Assembly: GCF_036170895.1 (NCBI RefSeq)
Contig: NZ_CP108036.1
Span: forward strand, 3,224,001 to 3,288,000
DNA length: 64,000 nucleotides
From: Streptomyces erythrochromogenes
GTDB lineage: Bacteria > Actinomycetota > Actinomycetes > Streptomycetales > Streptomycetaceae
Direction: 5' to 3'
Numbering within the stretch: position 1 is the stretch's first letter; each line of letters opens with the position of its first letter. A program made the translations under genes and the position numbers. Below the pieces are notes generated by a model. It was not told the DNA's origin, did no database searches, and worked only from the letters and a program-made list of their open reading frames with translations. Positions 43,520-51,839 of this stretch are shown one piece after another.

Positions 43520-44866
43520 TCAGACCCGCTGCCAGAGCGCCGGGACGTTCGGCGGCTCCCAGCCCGTCTGGGCCTGGTGCCCCTGGATGCAGCGGTAGGT
43601 CGAGCCGCCGTGGGTGACGGTGGCGCCGGCCGCGTAGACGGTGCCGGCCTTCCAGGTGCCGCCCGGCTCCGGCTCGGGGCCGGGCCCGGGGCCCGGGTCG
43701 CTTCCGCTGACCTTGAGGGTCAGCCCGTACGCCGACAGGATCGGGTTCAGCGGCTGGAAGAAGGTGGTCCCGCCGCTGGAGCAGTTGCCGGAGCCGCCCG
43801 AGGTCACGCCCTGGGCCTGGCTCCCGGAGATGTAGGAGCCGCCGGAGTCGCCCGGCTCGGCGCAGACCGTCGTACGGGTCACGCCGGAGATGGTGCCCTC
43901 GGGGTAGGTGACGCTGGTGTTGTGCTGCTGGATCGTGCCGCAGTGCCATCCGGTGGTCGAGCCGGACCGGCACACCGACGCCCCGACCGGCTGCAGCACC
44001 GAGCCGGCGACCTGCACGTTCGCGCCGCCGCTGCCCTTCACGTACGGGGTCGAGGACCAGTTGGCGTTCGCCGCGACCCAGGCCATGTCGTTGCCCGGGA
44101 AGACCGACGCCTGGAAGGAGCCCTGGGCGACCTGGTTGAACCCGGTGGTGGTGGTCCCGGCACGCCCGCAGTGCCCGGCGGTGGCGAAGCCGTTCACGGT
44201 CCCCTTGGTCACGGGGAACCCGACGGAGCAGCGGCCGCTGCCGTTCATGTAGTAGGCGTCCCCGCCGCGCAGGTCGTGGAGCGGACGCGGGGCCTCGGCC
44301 GTACGGACCACCGTGACCAGGGCCGCGTCGGTACCGGTGGCGGCGAGCAGCCGGGCGGCGGCCCCCGCCTCGGCCTCCTCCACGACGAGCGTGTTGGAGC
44401 GCGGGTCGACGTAGCGGACGGGGGTCGCGGGGCCCGCGGCCCGGTCCAGGGCGGCCTTGGCTCCGTCGAGGTCGGCCAGGGCTCGGGTGACGAGCTGCGC
44501 CCGGGCCCCGGTGGCCCGTATCGCGGCGGTGTCGGCGGCCCGGGTCGTCGCCACGGTGAGTACGGCGGAGTCGGCACCGTCCACCCAGGCCCCGGCGAAG
44601 GCGGCGCCGAGCCGGTCCCGGAGGCGGGCGGCGGTGGCCCCGGCCTCGGCTTCGTGTGCGAGACGGGCCTTGGCCTGCGTGGGGGTCAGGCCGAGGTCGC
44701 GCTGCATGGCGGCGAGCAGCTCGGGGGCGGCGTCGGCGGTGCGCAGGGTGGCGGCTGCCGAGGGCACTGCGGGGGCGGGGTCGGCGGTGGCGCCGCCCGT
44801 CCCGGCCAGCAGCAGCCCGGCGGCGGCCAGGGCGGTACACGCCGCGCGGGCGTGTCGCTTGAGCAT
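43520..44866 (-). CDS. Secreted S1 serine protease with chitin-binding domain (streptogrisin C-like)
   Basis: 448 residues. Signal peptide (1-28), alpha-lytic-protease-type propeptide (about 45-190), chymotrypsin-fold mature domain (about 203-380) with catalytic His in FATAGHCGRAG, Asp in GNDMAWVAA and Ser in PGDSGGSYISG, and a C-terminal CBM5/12 chitin-binding domain (TWKAGTVYAAGATVTHGGST) after a Gly/Pro/Glu linker. This is the layout of Streptomyces griseus streptogrisin C, so the protease likely docks on chitin and digests proteins in chitinous material. The propeptide must be removed for activity. Confidence 0.95.
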   Translation of the reverse strand: MLKRHARAACTALAAAGLLLAGTGGATADPAPAVPSAAATLRTADAAPELLAAMQRDLGLTPTQAKARLAHEAEAGATAARLRDRLGAAFAGAWVDGADSAVLTVATTRAADTAAIRATGARAQLVTRALADLDGAKAALDRAAGPATPVRYVDPRSNTLVVEEAEAGAAARLLAATGTDAALVTVVRTAEAPRPLHDLRGGDAYYMNGSGRCSVGFPVTKGTVNGFATAGHCGRAGTTTTGFNQVAQGSFQASVFPGNDMAWVAANANWSSTPYVKGSGGANVQVAGSVLQPVGASVCRSGSTTGWHCGTIQQHNTSVTYPEGTISGVTRTTVCAEPGDSGGSYISGSQAQGVTSGGSGNCSSGGTTFFQPLNPILSAYGLTLKVSGSDPGPGPGPEPEPGGTWKAGTVYAAGATVTHGGSTYRCIQGHQAQTGWEPPNVPALWQRV

Positions 44867-45045
44867 GGGGGATCTCCTCGGTTTCCGGTGGGGGTCTGCG
44901 GAAACCGTAGAAATCCGAACCTGCCCGCGGGAGCTGCCGGTTGGCCCCTCCCCCGGTGTTATGCCCGCGGCCCCGCGGCGGCCGACGTGCGTTCATGGGG
45001 CGGCGGCCGGAGTATGGGGCCAGGGGAATACGTAGGAGGTACGCG

Positions 45046-45231
45046 ATGGTCAGTGAACCCGACGAGCAGCCCACGCGGTCGGACCGGCTCTTCACGGGCG
45101 GGGAACGGCCGTACGACCCCGAGGACCTCGTGATGGCGACAGGCCACGACCCGACTCCGGAGCGGGTCGAGAAGGCCCGCAAGTTGATCGAGAAGGAGGG
45201 CCCGCAGGTCATCGAGCGCTACCTGCCGTAG
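45046..45231 (+). CDS. Small conserved acidic protein
   Basis: 61 residues, Glu/Asp/Pro-rich, no signal or membrane segment. An ideal AGGAGGT lies 5 nt before the ATG (MVSEPDEQPTRSD). The C-terminal part (TPERVEKARKLIEKEGPQVI) is helical. No function recognised; too short for a domain assignment. It stands alone between the protease and a LysR gene. Confidence 0.72.
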   Translation: MVSEPDEQPTRSDRLFTGGERPYDPEDLVMATGHDPTPERVEKARKLIEKEGPQVIERYLP

Positions 45232-45337
45232 CCGCCCGAAGGCTGCCCCACCCGCCCCGGCCCCGCCCTCCAGCCTCGCCGGCGATCGAGGCGCGGGTCC
45301 GGGGCGGAGCCGTTCGTCCAGCCCCGCCGCAGCCCGG

Positions 45338-46297
45338 CTAGGCGGCAGGCGACGGCGCGGCCGCCCGCAGGCCCGACCCCCCGGCCGCCCTCGCCAGAGC
45401 CTCCGCATGCGCGGCCCTCGCATGGCCCAGCACATCGGCAGCCCGCGCAGCGACCCGCGCGGCGGGATGCCACCCGAGCACGTGCCGCCACACCAGCGGC
45501 GTCCCGGCGAGCGGCCGCGTGACCACCCCCGGGGTCACCGGGAAGGTGGCCCGGCACAGGCCGACGGCCCGCCCCACCTGCACCAGGTGCACACAGGAGG
45601 CGGTGTCGGTCTCGTAGACGCAGGCGGGCGTGAATCCCGCCCGCACGCAGGCCGCGGCGAAGCAGTCGCCGAAGCACCCGTCGCCGGGGACGTCCGTCCA
45701 CGCCTCGGCGGCCAGCTCGGCCAGCTCCACCGACTCCCGCGGGGCCCGGGCCAGGGCCAGCGGGTGGTCCTCGGCCAGCATCACGTGCACCGGGTCGCGC
45801 GCCACCTCCATCCAGGCGAGCCGTCCCGGCTCGGGCGGCGCGCTCTCCCCGCAGACGCCGACCAGCGCGAAGTCCAGCCGCCCGTCGGCGACGCTCCCGG
45901 CGACCTCCTTCTCCGACCAGGAGGTGTACGTCGTCACCGGCACACCGGGCTCCCCGCGCGCGAGCCGGTCCACGAGTGCGCCGAGGAGCGGTCCGTGCGT
46001 CCCGCCGAGGCGGTAGCCCGGCGCCCCCTGCCGGGCGAACCGCTGGGCCTCCTCCTGGAGCTCGCACACCGCGGGCAGCAGCACTCGCGCCCGCTCCAGT
46101 ACCAGCTCCCCGAGCGCGGTGGGCCGTACGCCCTCCCGCCCGCGCACGAACAGCATGCCGCCCAGCGCCCGCTCGATCCGCTTCAGCTGCGTACTGAGCG
46201 CGGGCTGCGCCAGGCCGAGCGCGGTGGCGGCCCGGGTCAGGCTGCCGGCGTCGGCGACGGCCCTGACGATCTTGAGGTGCCTCAGCTCCAGATCCAT
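45338..46297 (-). CDS. LysR family regulator
   Basis: 319 residues. HTH: MDLELRHLKIVRAVADAGSL, TRAATALGLAQPALSTQLKRI; effector domain beginning around residue 90 with unusual richness in cysteines (GVCGES, DGCFGDCFAAACVRAG), which could serve redox sensing. Divergent from the reductase-like gene; a large dyad lies between. Its target is presumably that neighbour, and the effector is unknown. Confidence 0.9.
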   Translation of the reverse strand: MDLELRHLKIVRAVADAGSLTRAATALGLAQPALSTQLKRIERALGGMLFVRGREGVRPTALGELVLERARVLLPAVCELQEEAQRFARQGAPGYRLGGTHGPLLGALVDRLARGEPGVPVTTYTSWSEKEVAGSVADGRLDFALVGVCGESAPPEPGRLAWMEVARDPVHVMLAEDHPLALARAPRESVELAELAAEAWTDVPGDGCFGDCFAAACVRAGFTPACVYETDTASCVHLVQVGRAVGLCRATFPVTPGVVTRPLAGTPLVWRHVLGWHPAARVAARAADVLGHARAAHAEALARAAGGSGLRAAAPSPAA

Positions 46298-46315
46298 ACG
46301 AGGAGCTTGGTTCAG

Positions 46316-46338
46316 ACCTATAGACGTGCGCTATGGGT
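46316..46338. promoter_or_regulatory. LysR-type operator
   Basis: ACCTATAG-N7-CTATGGGT, a 23-bp dyad symmetric at 7 of 8 positions per arm, in the 106-nt spacer between the LysR gene and the reductase-like gene. ATAG-N7-CTAT is a classic LysR-type box. Confidence 0.75.
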
Positions 46339-46403
46339 CGTACGCATCCAGAATCGTTAATGCTCGTTAGCCGCCAGGGGGCCACAACCCTAAGGACAGG
46401 TAA

Positions 46404-46862
46404 ATGCACACACTCGAAGTCGACTGGGACCACCCCACGGACCCGCGACCCGGTCCGCAGCTCGACCATGTCCGCGCCTACGTCAGCACCGCCGGCGCCG
46501 ACGGGCACCTCTGGCACGGAGTCCCCACCCTGCTGCTCACCACGCTCGACCGCGCCACGGACACCACGGTACGCACCCCGCTGATCTACGGCGAGGACGA
46601 GGGCCGCTTCCTCGTCGTGGCCTCCGCCGACGGCGCCCCGGACCACCCCCGCTGGTACCGCAACCTCACCGCCCACCCGGAGGTCCGCCTCCAGGTCGGC
46701 GCCGCCGTCATCGAGGCGACGGCGCACACCGCCACCGCGACGGAACGGGAGGTGTACTGGGAGATGATGACCGCCCTCTGGCCCCCCTTCGAGGACGACC
46801 AGGCCGCCGCCCGCCCCCGCGAGATCCCCCTGGTGATCCTGGAACGCCTCCCCGGCCGCTAG
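46404..46862 (+). CDS. Nitroreductase/deazaflavin-dependent-reductase-like protein
   Basis: 152 residues. Split-barrel fold pattern of F420/FMN-dependent nitro- or quinone reductases: GVPTLLLTTLDRATDTTVRTPLIYGEDEGRFLVVAS (in part), HPRWYRNLTAHPEVRLQVG and EREVYWEMMTALWPPFEDDQ, the hallmark closing motif. Probable cofactor is F420. Regulated by the divergent LysR protein. Function in detail unknown. Confidence 0.87.
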   Translation: MHTLEVDWDHPTDPRPGPQLDHVRAYVSTAGADGHLWHGVPTLLLTTLDRATDTTVRTPLIYGEDEGRFLVVASADGAPDHPRWYRNLTAHPEVRLQVGAAVIEATAHTATATEREVYWEMMTALWPPFEDDQAAARPREIPLVILERLPGR

Positions 46863-46868
46863 GCCGCC

Positions 46869-46915
46869 TCTTCCGGATCCTGCCGGGCGGCGCGGGCCCG
46901 GCAGGATCCGAAAGA
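46869..46915. terminator. Bidirectional terminator
   Basis: Perfect 15-bp stem CGGATCCTGCCGGGC / GCCCGGCAGGATCCG (46874-46888 and 46896-46910), extended outward by CTCTT/AAGAG with one mismatch; loop 7 nt. Confidence 0.9.
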
Positions 46916-46921
46916 GACGAC

Positions 46922-47296
46922 CTAGCGGGTGCCCTTGCGGGGCTCGTCCCGGACCTCGAACCGCACCGAGCGCACCCTGAGGTGGTCGGTCGCGGGCCGG
47001 CCCATGGGGCGCAGCCGCCACTCGGAGCCCGCGCAGTCGGCGTCGGCGTAGACGGTCGCCCAGGAGTCGGTCTGGTTCTGCGGTGCGTAGCCGGATTCCA
47101 CGTCGTCGGAGCCGACGGCGTAGAGGTTGATGCACTCGCCGCTGTCCGGATCGTCCAGGATCACGCGCTGCTCCTGGCCGAAGTCGTCCGTGTACTTGTA
47201 GTGGAACTGGCCTTCGGCGGCCAGGGCCGAACCGGGCAGGGAGAGGACCAGCGCGCAGGCTGCGACCGCGGCGGCCGCGGCATTGCGGAGCTTCAT
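46922..47296 (-). CDS. Small secreted protein of unknown function
   Basis: 124 residues. Clear Sec signal peptide (MKLRNAAAAAVAACALVLSL, cleavage near ALA-AEGQF). The mature domain of about 97 residues has two cysteines (SGECINLY, ADCAGSEW) probably bridged, and resembles beta-gamma-crystallin or peptidase-inhibitor-like small extracellular domains only in general shape. No family assigned. Confidence 0.75.
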   Translation of the reverse strand: MKLRNAAAAAVAACALVLSLPGSALAAEGQFHYKYTDDFGQEQRVILDDPDSGECINLYAVGSDDVESGYAPQNQTDSWATVYADADCAGSEWRLRPMGRPATDHLRVRSVRFEVRDEPRKGTR

Positions 47297-47395
47297 CGGG
47301 GAAACCCTTCGGAGGGGACCGGGAGGTCTGCGGGCACGACCCTAGGAGGGCCGCCCGCGGAGAATCGATCCTCCGAAAGCCGTCGGCGTGGCGGA

Positions 47396-47872
47396 TCAGC
47401 CGTGGTCGTAGACGGTCACCGCCACGCCGCGCTCGCACAGCGCCCCGGTGATCAGCGGCTCGACCCGCGACCAGCTGCCGCCCGCGAGCCCACAGCCGAT
47501 CCTCGGCATGTGCACGCCCGCGCCCAGCTCCACGGCATGCCCGGCCAGCGCGGCCAGACAGCGCTCCAGGGCGTCGTAGCGGATCGGCGGGCCGCCGCTC
47601 CCGATGCGCATCCCGCGCTGTCCGACCATGTTGGCCACCCACACGTCGGGCTTCACCCGCACCACCTGCACGGCGCCCAGCCCGAAGTCGTTGCCACTGC
47701 GCCCCCGGTGCCAGGCCCGGTACGCGGCCTCCGGCTCGGGCCACCGCTTCGAGACGGCCAGCACGAAGCCCTTCCCCCACCCGCCGAGGTCGTTGCAAAC
47801 GTGGGCGATGATCTTGGGCCCCTTGGCCTGGGGACTCGTAGCGTCCCCCGCGATGATCCTCAACGGCTTCAT
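47396..47872 (-). CDS. Macro-domain protein
   Basis: 158 residues, single macro domain: IIAGDATSPQAKGPKIIAHVCNDLGGWGKGFV contains the nucleotide-binding beginning (shown in part as motifs GDAT and CNDLGGWGKG) and HMPRIGCGLAGGSW the glycine-rich ADP-ribose-binding loop. Macro domains bind or hydrolyse ADP-ribose derivatives, including ADP-ribosyl esters. It is a stand-alone gene; no ADP-ribosyltransferase is adjacent. It borders the large inverted repeat. Confidence 0.9.
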   Translation of the reverse strand: MKPLRIIAGDATSPQAKGPKIIAHVCNDLGGWGKGFVLAVSKRWPEPEAAYRAWHRGRSGNDFGLGAVQVVRVKPDVWVANMVGQRGMRIGSGGPPIRYDALERCLAALAGHAVELGAGVHMPRIGCGLAGGSWSRVEPLITGALCERGVAVTVYDHG

Positions 47873-48000
47873 GACCCGAAGGTAAGCCGCCCCGCCGACA
47901 ACGCCGAAGGCAATAAGGGCCGAGCGCGACCAAGGCAGGCCGATCGGGCGGTCCAGCCCGATCGGGCCGATCGGGCCGGACCGGCACCCGAGGTGTGCGG

Positions 48001-48283
48001 GGTGGTGTGGGGGCGGTGTTTCGGCGGGGCGGGATCAGGGATGTGCTGGGGGTTTCCCGTCAGTCCCATCGTCTCTCCGGTTCGTGCCGGTCCCTCAAGG
48101 GCGCTCCTTCGTCGCGTCGCTTCGCGATGTCGCTGCGCTCCACCCTTGACCGCCCGTCCCGCCCCGGAAATCCGAAAGACTGCCGGGAAGCCCCCAAAGG
48201 GACGGGCCGGGGGATCAAGACACCATCGGGGCGGCGCCCTGCCCGGGCGGAGCCCGGTGCGCCCCAGATCGCTACGCGCTCCT
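48001..48283 (+). repeat. Left arm of 1.07-kb inverted repeat
   Basis: 283 bp that match the reverse complement of 48791-49074 with only about a dozen differences (roughly 96% identical by eye). Begins GGTGGTGTGGGG and ends ATCGCTACGCGCTCCT, the start of the repeat array. Confidence 0.92.
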
Positions 48284-48809
48284 CACGGCTCGGCGTCTGC
48301 CAGCCTCTGCGGCTGGACATAGGCCGCCATCGATCGCTACGCGCTCCTCGATCACGCGACTGCAGACCGTCTGGGGCTGGTAATAGGCCGCAGGGGCCCG
48401 ATTCGCTCCTCATAGACGGCGTTCGAGGGCGGTCTGGGGGAGGAAAAGCGCCAGATGACGGCTGAGGCGATGCCAATCCAGGTGTAGGTGGATGCGCGCC
48501 CCAAAGAGCCGACAGATTGCCCCAGTTGCCCCCATATGGGCGGGCAAGTGGGATGCCACCTCGCCCTTGATGGGGGTTGGCATCGACTCAGCCGATGGAT
48601 CACCCTCCCACCCCTCCAATCCACCCCTCCCAGCCCCGAACAAGGGCCGGACGCAGTCTCGGAGAAGCGCGTAGCGATCGATGGCGGCCTATGTCCAGCC
48701 CAAGAGGCTCGCAGACGCCTTCCGACAGGAGCGCGTAGCGATTTGGGGCGGCCTATGTCCAGCCCAAGGGGCCCGCGGACGCCGTCGGGCAGGAGCGCGT
48801 AGCGATTGG
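48268..48809. repeat. Array of about 64-bp repeats in opposite orientations around a central dyad
   Basis: The 16-mer ATCGCTACGCGCTCCT occurs at 48268 and 48332 and, inverted, starting at about 48727 and 48791, with degenerate copies near 48400 and 48664. Units also share GGCTGGACATAGGCCGCC and GGCGTCTGC. The centre is a dyad: GGCTGAGGCGATGCCAATCC (48460-48479) against 48574-48593, 18 of 20 complementary. Confidence 0.85.
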
Positions 48810-49074
48810 AGGCGCACCGGGCTCCGCCCGGGCAGGGCACCGCCCCGATGGTGTCTTGATCCCCCGGCCCGTCCCTCTGGGGGCTTCCCGGCAGTCTTTC
48901 GGATTTCCGGGGCGGGACGGTCGGTCAAGGGTGGAGCGCAGCGACATCGCGAAGCGACGCGACCGAAGGGAGCGCCCTTGACGGGCCGGCACGAACCGGA
49001 GAGACGATGGGACTGACGGGAAACCCCCAGCACATCCCTGATCCCGCCCCGCCGAAACACCGCCCCACACCACC
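48791..49074 (-). repeat. Right arm of 1.07-kb inverted repeat
   Basis: Reverse complement of the left arm; ends in CCACACCACC. The point of symmetry of the arms is near 48537. Confidence 0.92.
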
Positions 49075-49213
49075 GCAGCGCCCTCCCTGTCCCGCCCCAC
49101 CGGCTTCCGCCGCACTCCCACGCCGCCGCACCCTGGGGGCGGGTGGGCAACCACCGCCCCGGGGCGCGGGGGCCGCGGGGGTGAAGGCCCCGCCCGCGGG
49201 GAGCCCGTACCCC

Positions 49214-49483
49214 TCAGAGGTACTCGCGGGCGAACTCCACCGCCCACTCGACCGCGGCCACCGGGACGCTGCCCGCCGCGGGGTCGATGGTCAGGCGGGC
49301 GTCCTCCCAGCCGCGGCCGTGCTCGCGGAAGATCGCGAAGTGCCCCTCCTCCGGGGTTCCCTCCGGCCTGACCAGGAACTCGATCGCCCGGTCGTCGCCA
49401 TCCGTGCCGATCGTGGTGATCGCCATGTCACCGACTAGGAACTCCACTGCCCCGCGCCCCTCACTCGCCGCCGCTTCAGGCAT
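49214..49483 (-). CDS. Small protein of unknown function
   Basis: Up to 89 residues; the start is uncertain. ATG at the first codon has no ribosome binding site, a GTG within AVEFLVGDM or the ATG beginning MAITTIGTDGDD are alternatives. The conserved-looking core is IEFLVRPEGTPEEGHFAIFR then EDARLTIDPAAGSVPVAAVE, an acidic alpha/beta pattern reminiscent of small immunity-like proteins but not assignable. Coding potential (codon bias) is good from about residue 15 onward. Confidence 0.5.
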   Translation of the reverse strand: MPEAAASEGRGAVEFLVGDMAITTIGTDGDDRAIEFLVRPEGTPEEGHFAIFREHGRGWEDARLTIDPAAGSVPVAAVEWAVEFAREYL

Positions 49484-49562
49484 CGCTCGCTCGCTCGCAT
49501 CGCTCGCCCTGGTTCAGGACTCCACCCTCCCCCGCGGGCCCGGCGGCCGCATGAGTGCGCGT

Positions 49563-49627
49563 ACTCAGCCCGCATACTCAGCCCGCGCACTCAACCCGGG
49601 CACTCGACCCGGACACTCAGTCACCCC
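49563..49627. repeat. 13-bp tandem repeat, five copies
   Basis: ACTCAGCCCGCAT, ACTCAGCCCGCGC, ACTCAACCCGGGC, ACTCGACCCGGAC and a decayed fifth copy, head to tail. Confidence 0.82.
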
Positions 49628-49832
49628 GCGCCCGCCCCGATCCCCCAAGGTGACGAGGGCAACACGCATCGCTTCCCCGGAGTTCGCCTCACCCATTCCG
49701 CAGGCCGGAGTGCGGCCGCGGCCCCGGATTCCAAGGGAGGAGCGCACGGTCACCCACCCATCGCGCCAATCAGGACAAAACAACCTTCGAGTCTCCGGGC
49801 GAAAAGGCAGGTCGAGCCCGCACCCGGGCCCG

Positions 49833-49844
49833 TAAGCTCCCGTC
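49833..49844 (+). promoter_or_regulatory. -10 element suggesting a leaderless aminotransferase transcript
   Basis: TAAGCT (49833-49838) ends 6 nt before the ATG; no ribosome binding site is present. Confidence 0.5.
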
Positions 49845-51056
49845 ATGCAGGTGATCCAGTCAACCAAACTCGCCAATGTCTGCTACGAGATCCGCGGCCC
49901 CGTGCTCGAAGAGGCCATGCGGCTCGAAGCAGCAGGTCATCGCATCCTCAAGCTCAACACCGGCAACCCCGCGGCCTTCGGCTTCGAGTGCCCGCCGGAG
50001 ATCCTCGAGGACATGCTCCGCAACCTGGGCACCGCCCACGGCTACGGCGACGCGAAGGGCCTGCTGTCCGCGCGCCGCGCGGTCATGCAGCACTACCAGA
50101 CCAAGGGCATCGAGCTGGACGTCGAGGACATCTACCTCGGCAACGGCGTCTCCGAGCTGATCACGATGTCGATGCAGGCGCTGCTCGACGACGGCGACGA
50201 GGTACTGGTCCCGGCACCGGACTACCCGCTGTGGACGGCTTCCGTCTCCCTGGCCGGCGGCACGGCCGTGCACTACCGCTGCGACGAGCAGTCCGACTGG
50301 ATGCCGGATCTCGCCGACATCGAGCGCAAGGTCACCGACCGCACCAAGGCGATCGTGATCATCAACCCGAACAACCCGACCGGCGCCGTCTACGACGAGG
50401 AGATGCTGCGCGGGCTGACGGACATCGCGCGCCGCCACAACCTGATCGTCTGCTCGGACGAGATCTACGACCGGATCCTGTACGACGGCGCCCAGCACTT
50501 CAACACGGCCGCCATCGCCCCGGACGTCCTGACGCTGACCTTCAACGGCCTGTCCAAGAACTACCGGGTCGCGGGCTACCGGGCCGGCTGGATGGCGGTG
50601 TGCGGCCCGAAGAAGCACGCCACCGACTACATCGAGGGCCTCACGATCCTCGCGAACATGCGCCTGTGCGCGAACATGCCCTCGCAGCACGCGGTGGCCA
50701 CCGCACTCGGCGGCCGGCAGTCCATCGAGGACCTGGTCCTGCCCGGCGGGCGGATCCTGGAGCAGCGCAACGTCGCGCACGACCTGCTCACCCGGATCCC
50801 GGGCGTCTCCTGCGTGAAGCCGAAGGGCGCGCTGTACGCCTTCCCGAAGCTGGACCCGACGGTCTACAAGATCAAGGACGACCGGCAGATGGTCCTGGAC
50901 CTGCTGAGGGCCGAGAAGATCATGGTCGTGCACGGTACGGGCTTCAACTGGCCCGAGCCCGACCACTTCCGGATCGTGACCCTGCCCAACGCCAAGGACC
51001 TGGCCGACGCCGTGACCCGGATCGGGAACTTCCTGGACGGCTACAGCCAGGCCTGA
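49845..51056 (+). CDS. alaA: PLP-dependent aminotransferase, AlaA type
   Basis: 403 residues, fold-type I class I aminotransferase resembling E. coli AlaA (glutamate-pyruvate transaminase). Motifs: LKLNTGNPAAFGFECP, YGDAKGLLSARRAV, INPNNPTGAVYDEE, SDEIYDRILYDG, PLP lysine in FNGLSKNYRVAGYRAGW and substrate Arg in DHFRIVTLPN. Forms alanine from pyruvate and glutamate; in Streptomyces homologs this is a housekeeping gene. ATG has no ribosome binding site, consistent with a leaderless mRNA. Confidence 0.92.
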   Translation: MQVIQSTKLANVCYEIRGPVLEEAMRLEAAGHRILKLNTGNPAAFGFECPPEILEDMLRNLGTAHGYGDAKGLLSARRAVMQHYQTKGIELDVEDIYLGNGVSELITMSMQALLDDGDEVLVPAPDYPLWTASVSLAGGTAVHYRCDEQSDWMPDLADIERKVTDRTKAIVIINPNNPTGAVYDEEMLRGLTDIARRHNLIVCSDEIYDRILYDGAQHFNTAAIAPDVLTLTFNGLSKNYRVAGYRAGWMAVCGPKKHATDYIEGLTILANMRLCANMPSQHAVATALGGRQSIEDLVLPGGRILEQRNVAHDLLTRIPGVSCVKPKGALYAFPKLDPTVYKIKDDRQMVLDLLRAEKIMVVHGTGFNWPEPDHFRIVTLPNAKDLADAVTRIGNFLDGYSQA

Positions 51057-51111
51057 CCGGCTGCCCGACCGGCCGACCGGCCGACCGACCGGCCACCGGG
51101 CCGGCAGCCGG
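51057..51111 (+). terminator. Terminator hairpin with internal GACCGGCC repeats
   Basis: CCGGCTGCC (51057-51065) and GGCAGCCGG (51103-51111) form a perfect 9-bp stem starting right after the aminotransferase stop; the loop consists of repeated CCGACCGG units. Confidence 0.65.
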
Positions 51112-51215
51112 ATCAAGCCGCCGGACCGCGCATCCTCGGACAACAACAGGATTCAGCTCAACTTTAGAACCAATCCAATGTAGGATGGTCTCCTGACCAG
51201 GCAGGAGGCCTCCGC

Positions 51216-51608
51216 ATGTACGAGCCGATCCGCACGAAGCCGGTCGTCCAGCGCATGGGCGGCACCACGGTCGACTACCCCCACAGCAGCCGCGGCGAAG
51301 CGCTGGGCATCCAGCTCGCCGGCCACCTCGCGGCCCTCCTCGCCGTCACCGACGAGCTCGGGCTCGACGAGGCCGCCGCCGAGATCGCCGCCCAGGTGAC
51401 CCGGCTGCGCGGGGACCAGCCGGCCCGGGCACCCCAGGGCCCCGCGGGGGACGCCGCCGCGCTGCACCAGCGCGCCCATGACCTCGCCGCCCGCGCACTC
51501 CTCGTCGCCGCGTCCCGCGCCGACACCACCGTCGCGATCCTCGCCGCCGAGCGCATGGACGCGCACGCCGCCGCCCTGGAGTCCCTGGACCTGGCCGGCG
51601 CCCTCTAG
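51216..51608 (+). CDS. SCO4402-type protein of unknown function
   Basis: 130 residues, soluble, alanine-rich helical. AGGAGG lies 7 nt before the ATG (MYEPIRTKPVVQRMGG). The N-terminal TVDYPHSSRGEALGIQLAGH and the Ala/Leu-rich C-terminal helices match the Streptomyces SCO4402 family as I remember it; no function is known. A -10-like TAGGAT occurs at 51182-51187. A hairpin follows. Confidence 0.78.
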   Translation: MYEPIRTKPVVQRMGGTTVDYPHSSRGEALGIQLAGHLAALLAVTDELGLDEAAAEIAAQVTRLRGDQPARAPQGPAGDAAALHQRAHDLAARALLVAASRADTTVAILAAERMDAHAAALESLDLAGAL

Positions 51609-51613
51609 ACGGC

Positions 51614-51646
51614 CCCGGTCCGGGGCCGCGGAGGCTCCGGACCGGG
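51614..51646 (+). terminator. Terminator hairpin
   Basis: CCCGGTCCGG (51614-51623) and CCGGACCGGG (51637-51646), perfect 10-bp stem, 13-nt loop. Confidence 0.75.
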
Positions 51647-51839
51647 CGCCATGACCCCTCGGGCAGGCCCTTTCCGGGCCCGCCCGCCGCCCGTCGCGCG
51701 GGCAATGAATTGGACAGATCCCGACCTGCCGAACACGATGTTGGCTGAAACATCGCGGCAGCACGGGGGAGGCCGCTCATATGAACCATCTCCTCCACTC
51801 CGCTTCGTCCCCGATCGAGCACCCTGGAGAGATGCGCCA

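Larger units (their letters stand above)
47873..49213. other. Gene-free 1.3-kb region dominated by a large inverted repeat
   Basis: No open frame in this stretch has a ribosome binding site plus plausible protein sequence; the frames present are compositional and mirror each other because of the inverted repeat. The components are annotated separately. Confidence 0.7.
49484..49844. other. Intergenic region with 13-bp tandem repeats
   Basis: 361 nt with no credible gene. Contains the tandem repeat at 49563-49627 and, at its right end, the leaderless-type promoter of the aminotransferase. Nothing else recognised. Confidence 0.5.

Noticed and set aside
42096..45212. Very long minus-strand open frame
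   Set aside because: It covers three well-supported genes in other frames; its sequence is Arg/Pro/Gly/Asp-rich compositional translation typical of antisense frames in high-GC DNA.
48268..48809. CRISPR-like array (about 38-bp conserved blocks separated by 25-27-bp variable blocks)
   Set aside because: The variable parts are themselves related to one another (shared GGCGTC and AGCCTCT), the blocks occur in both orientations, and no cas genes are near. It is a degenerate tandem and inverted repeat.
47936..49151. Short open frames in the inverted-repeat region
   Set aside because: They occur as mirror-image pairs created by the palindrome, without ribosome binding sites or recognisable protein features.
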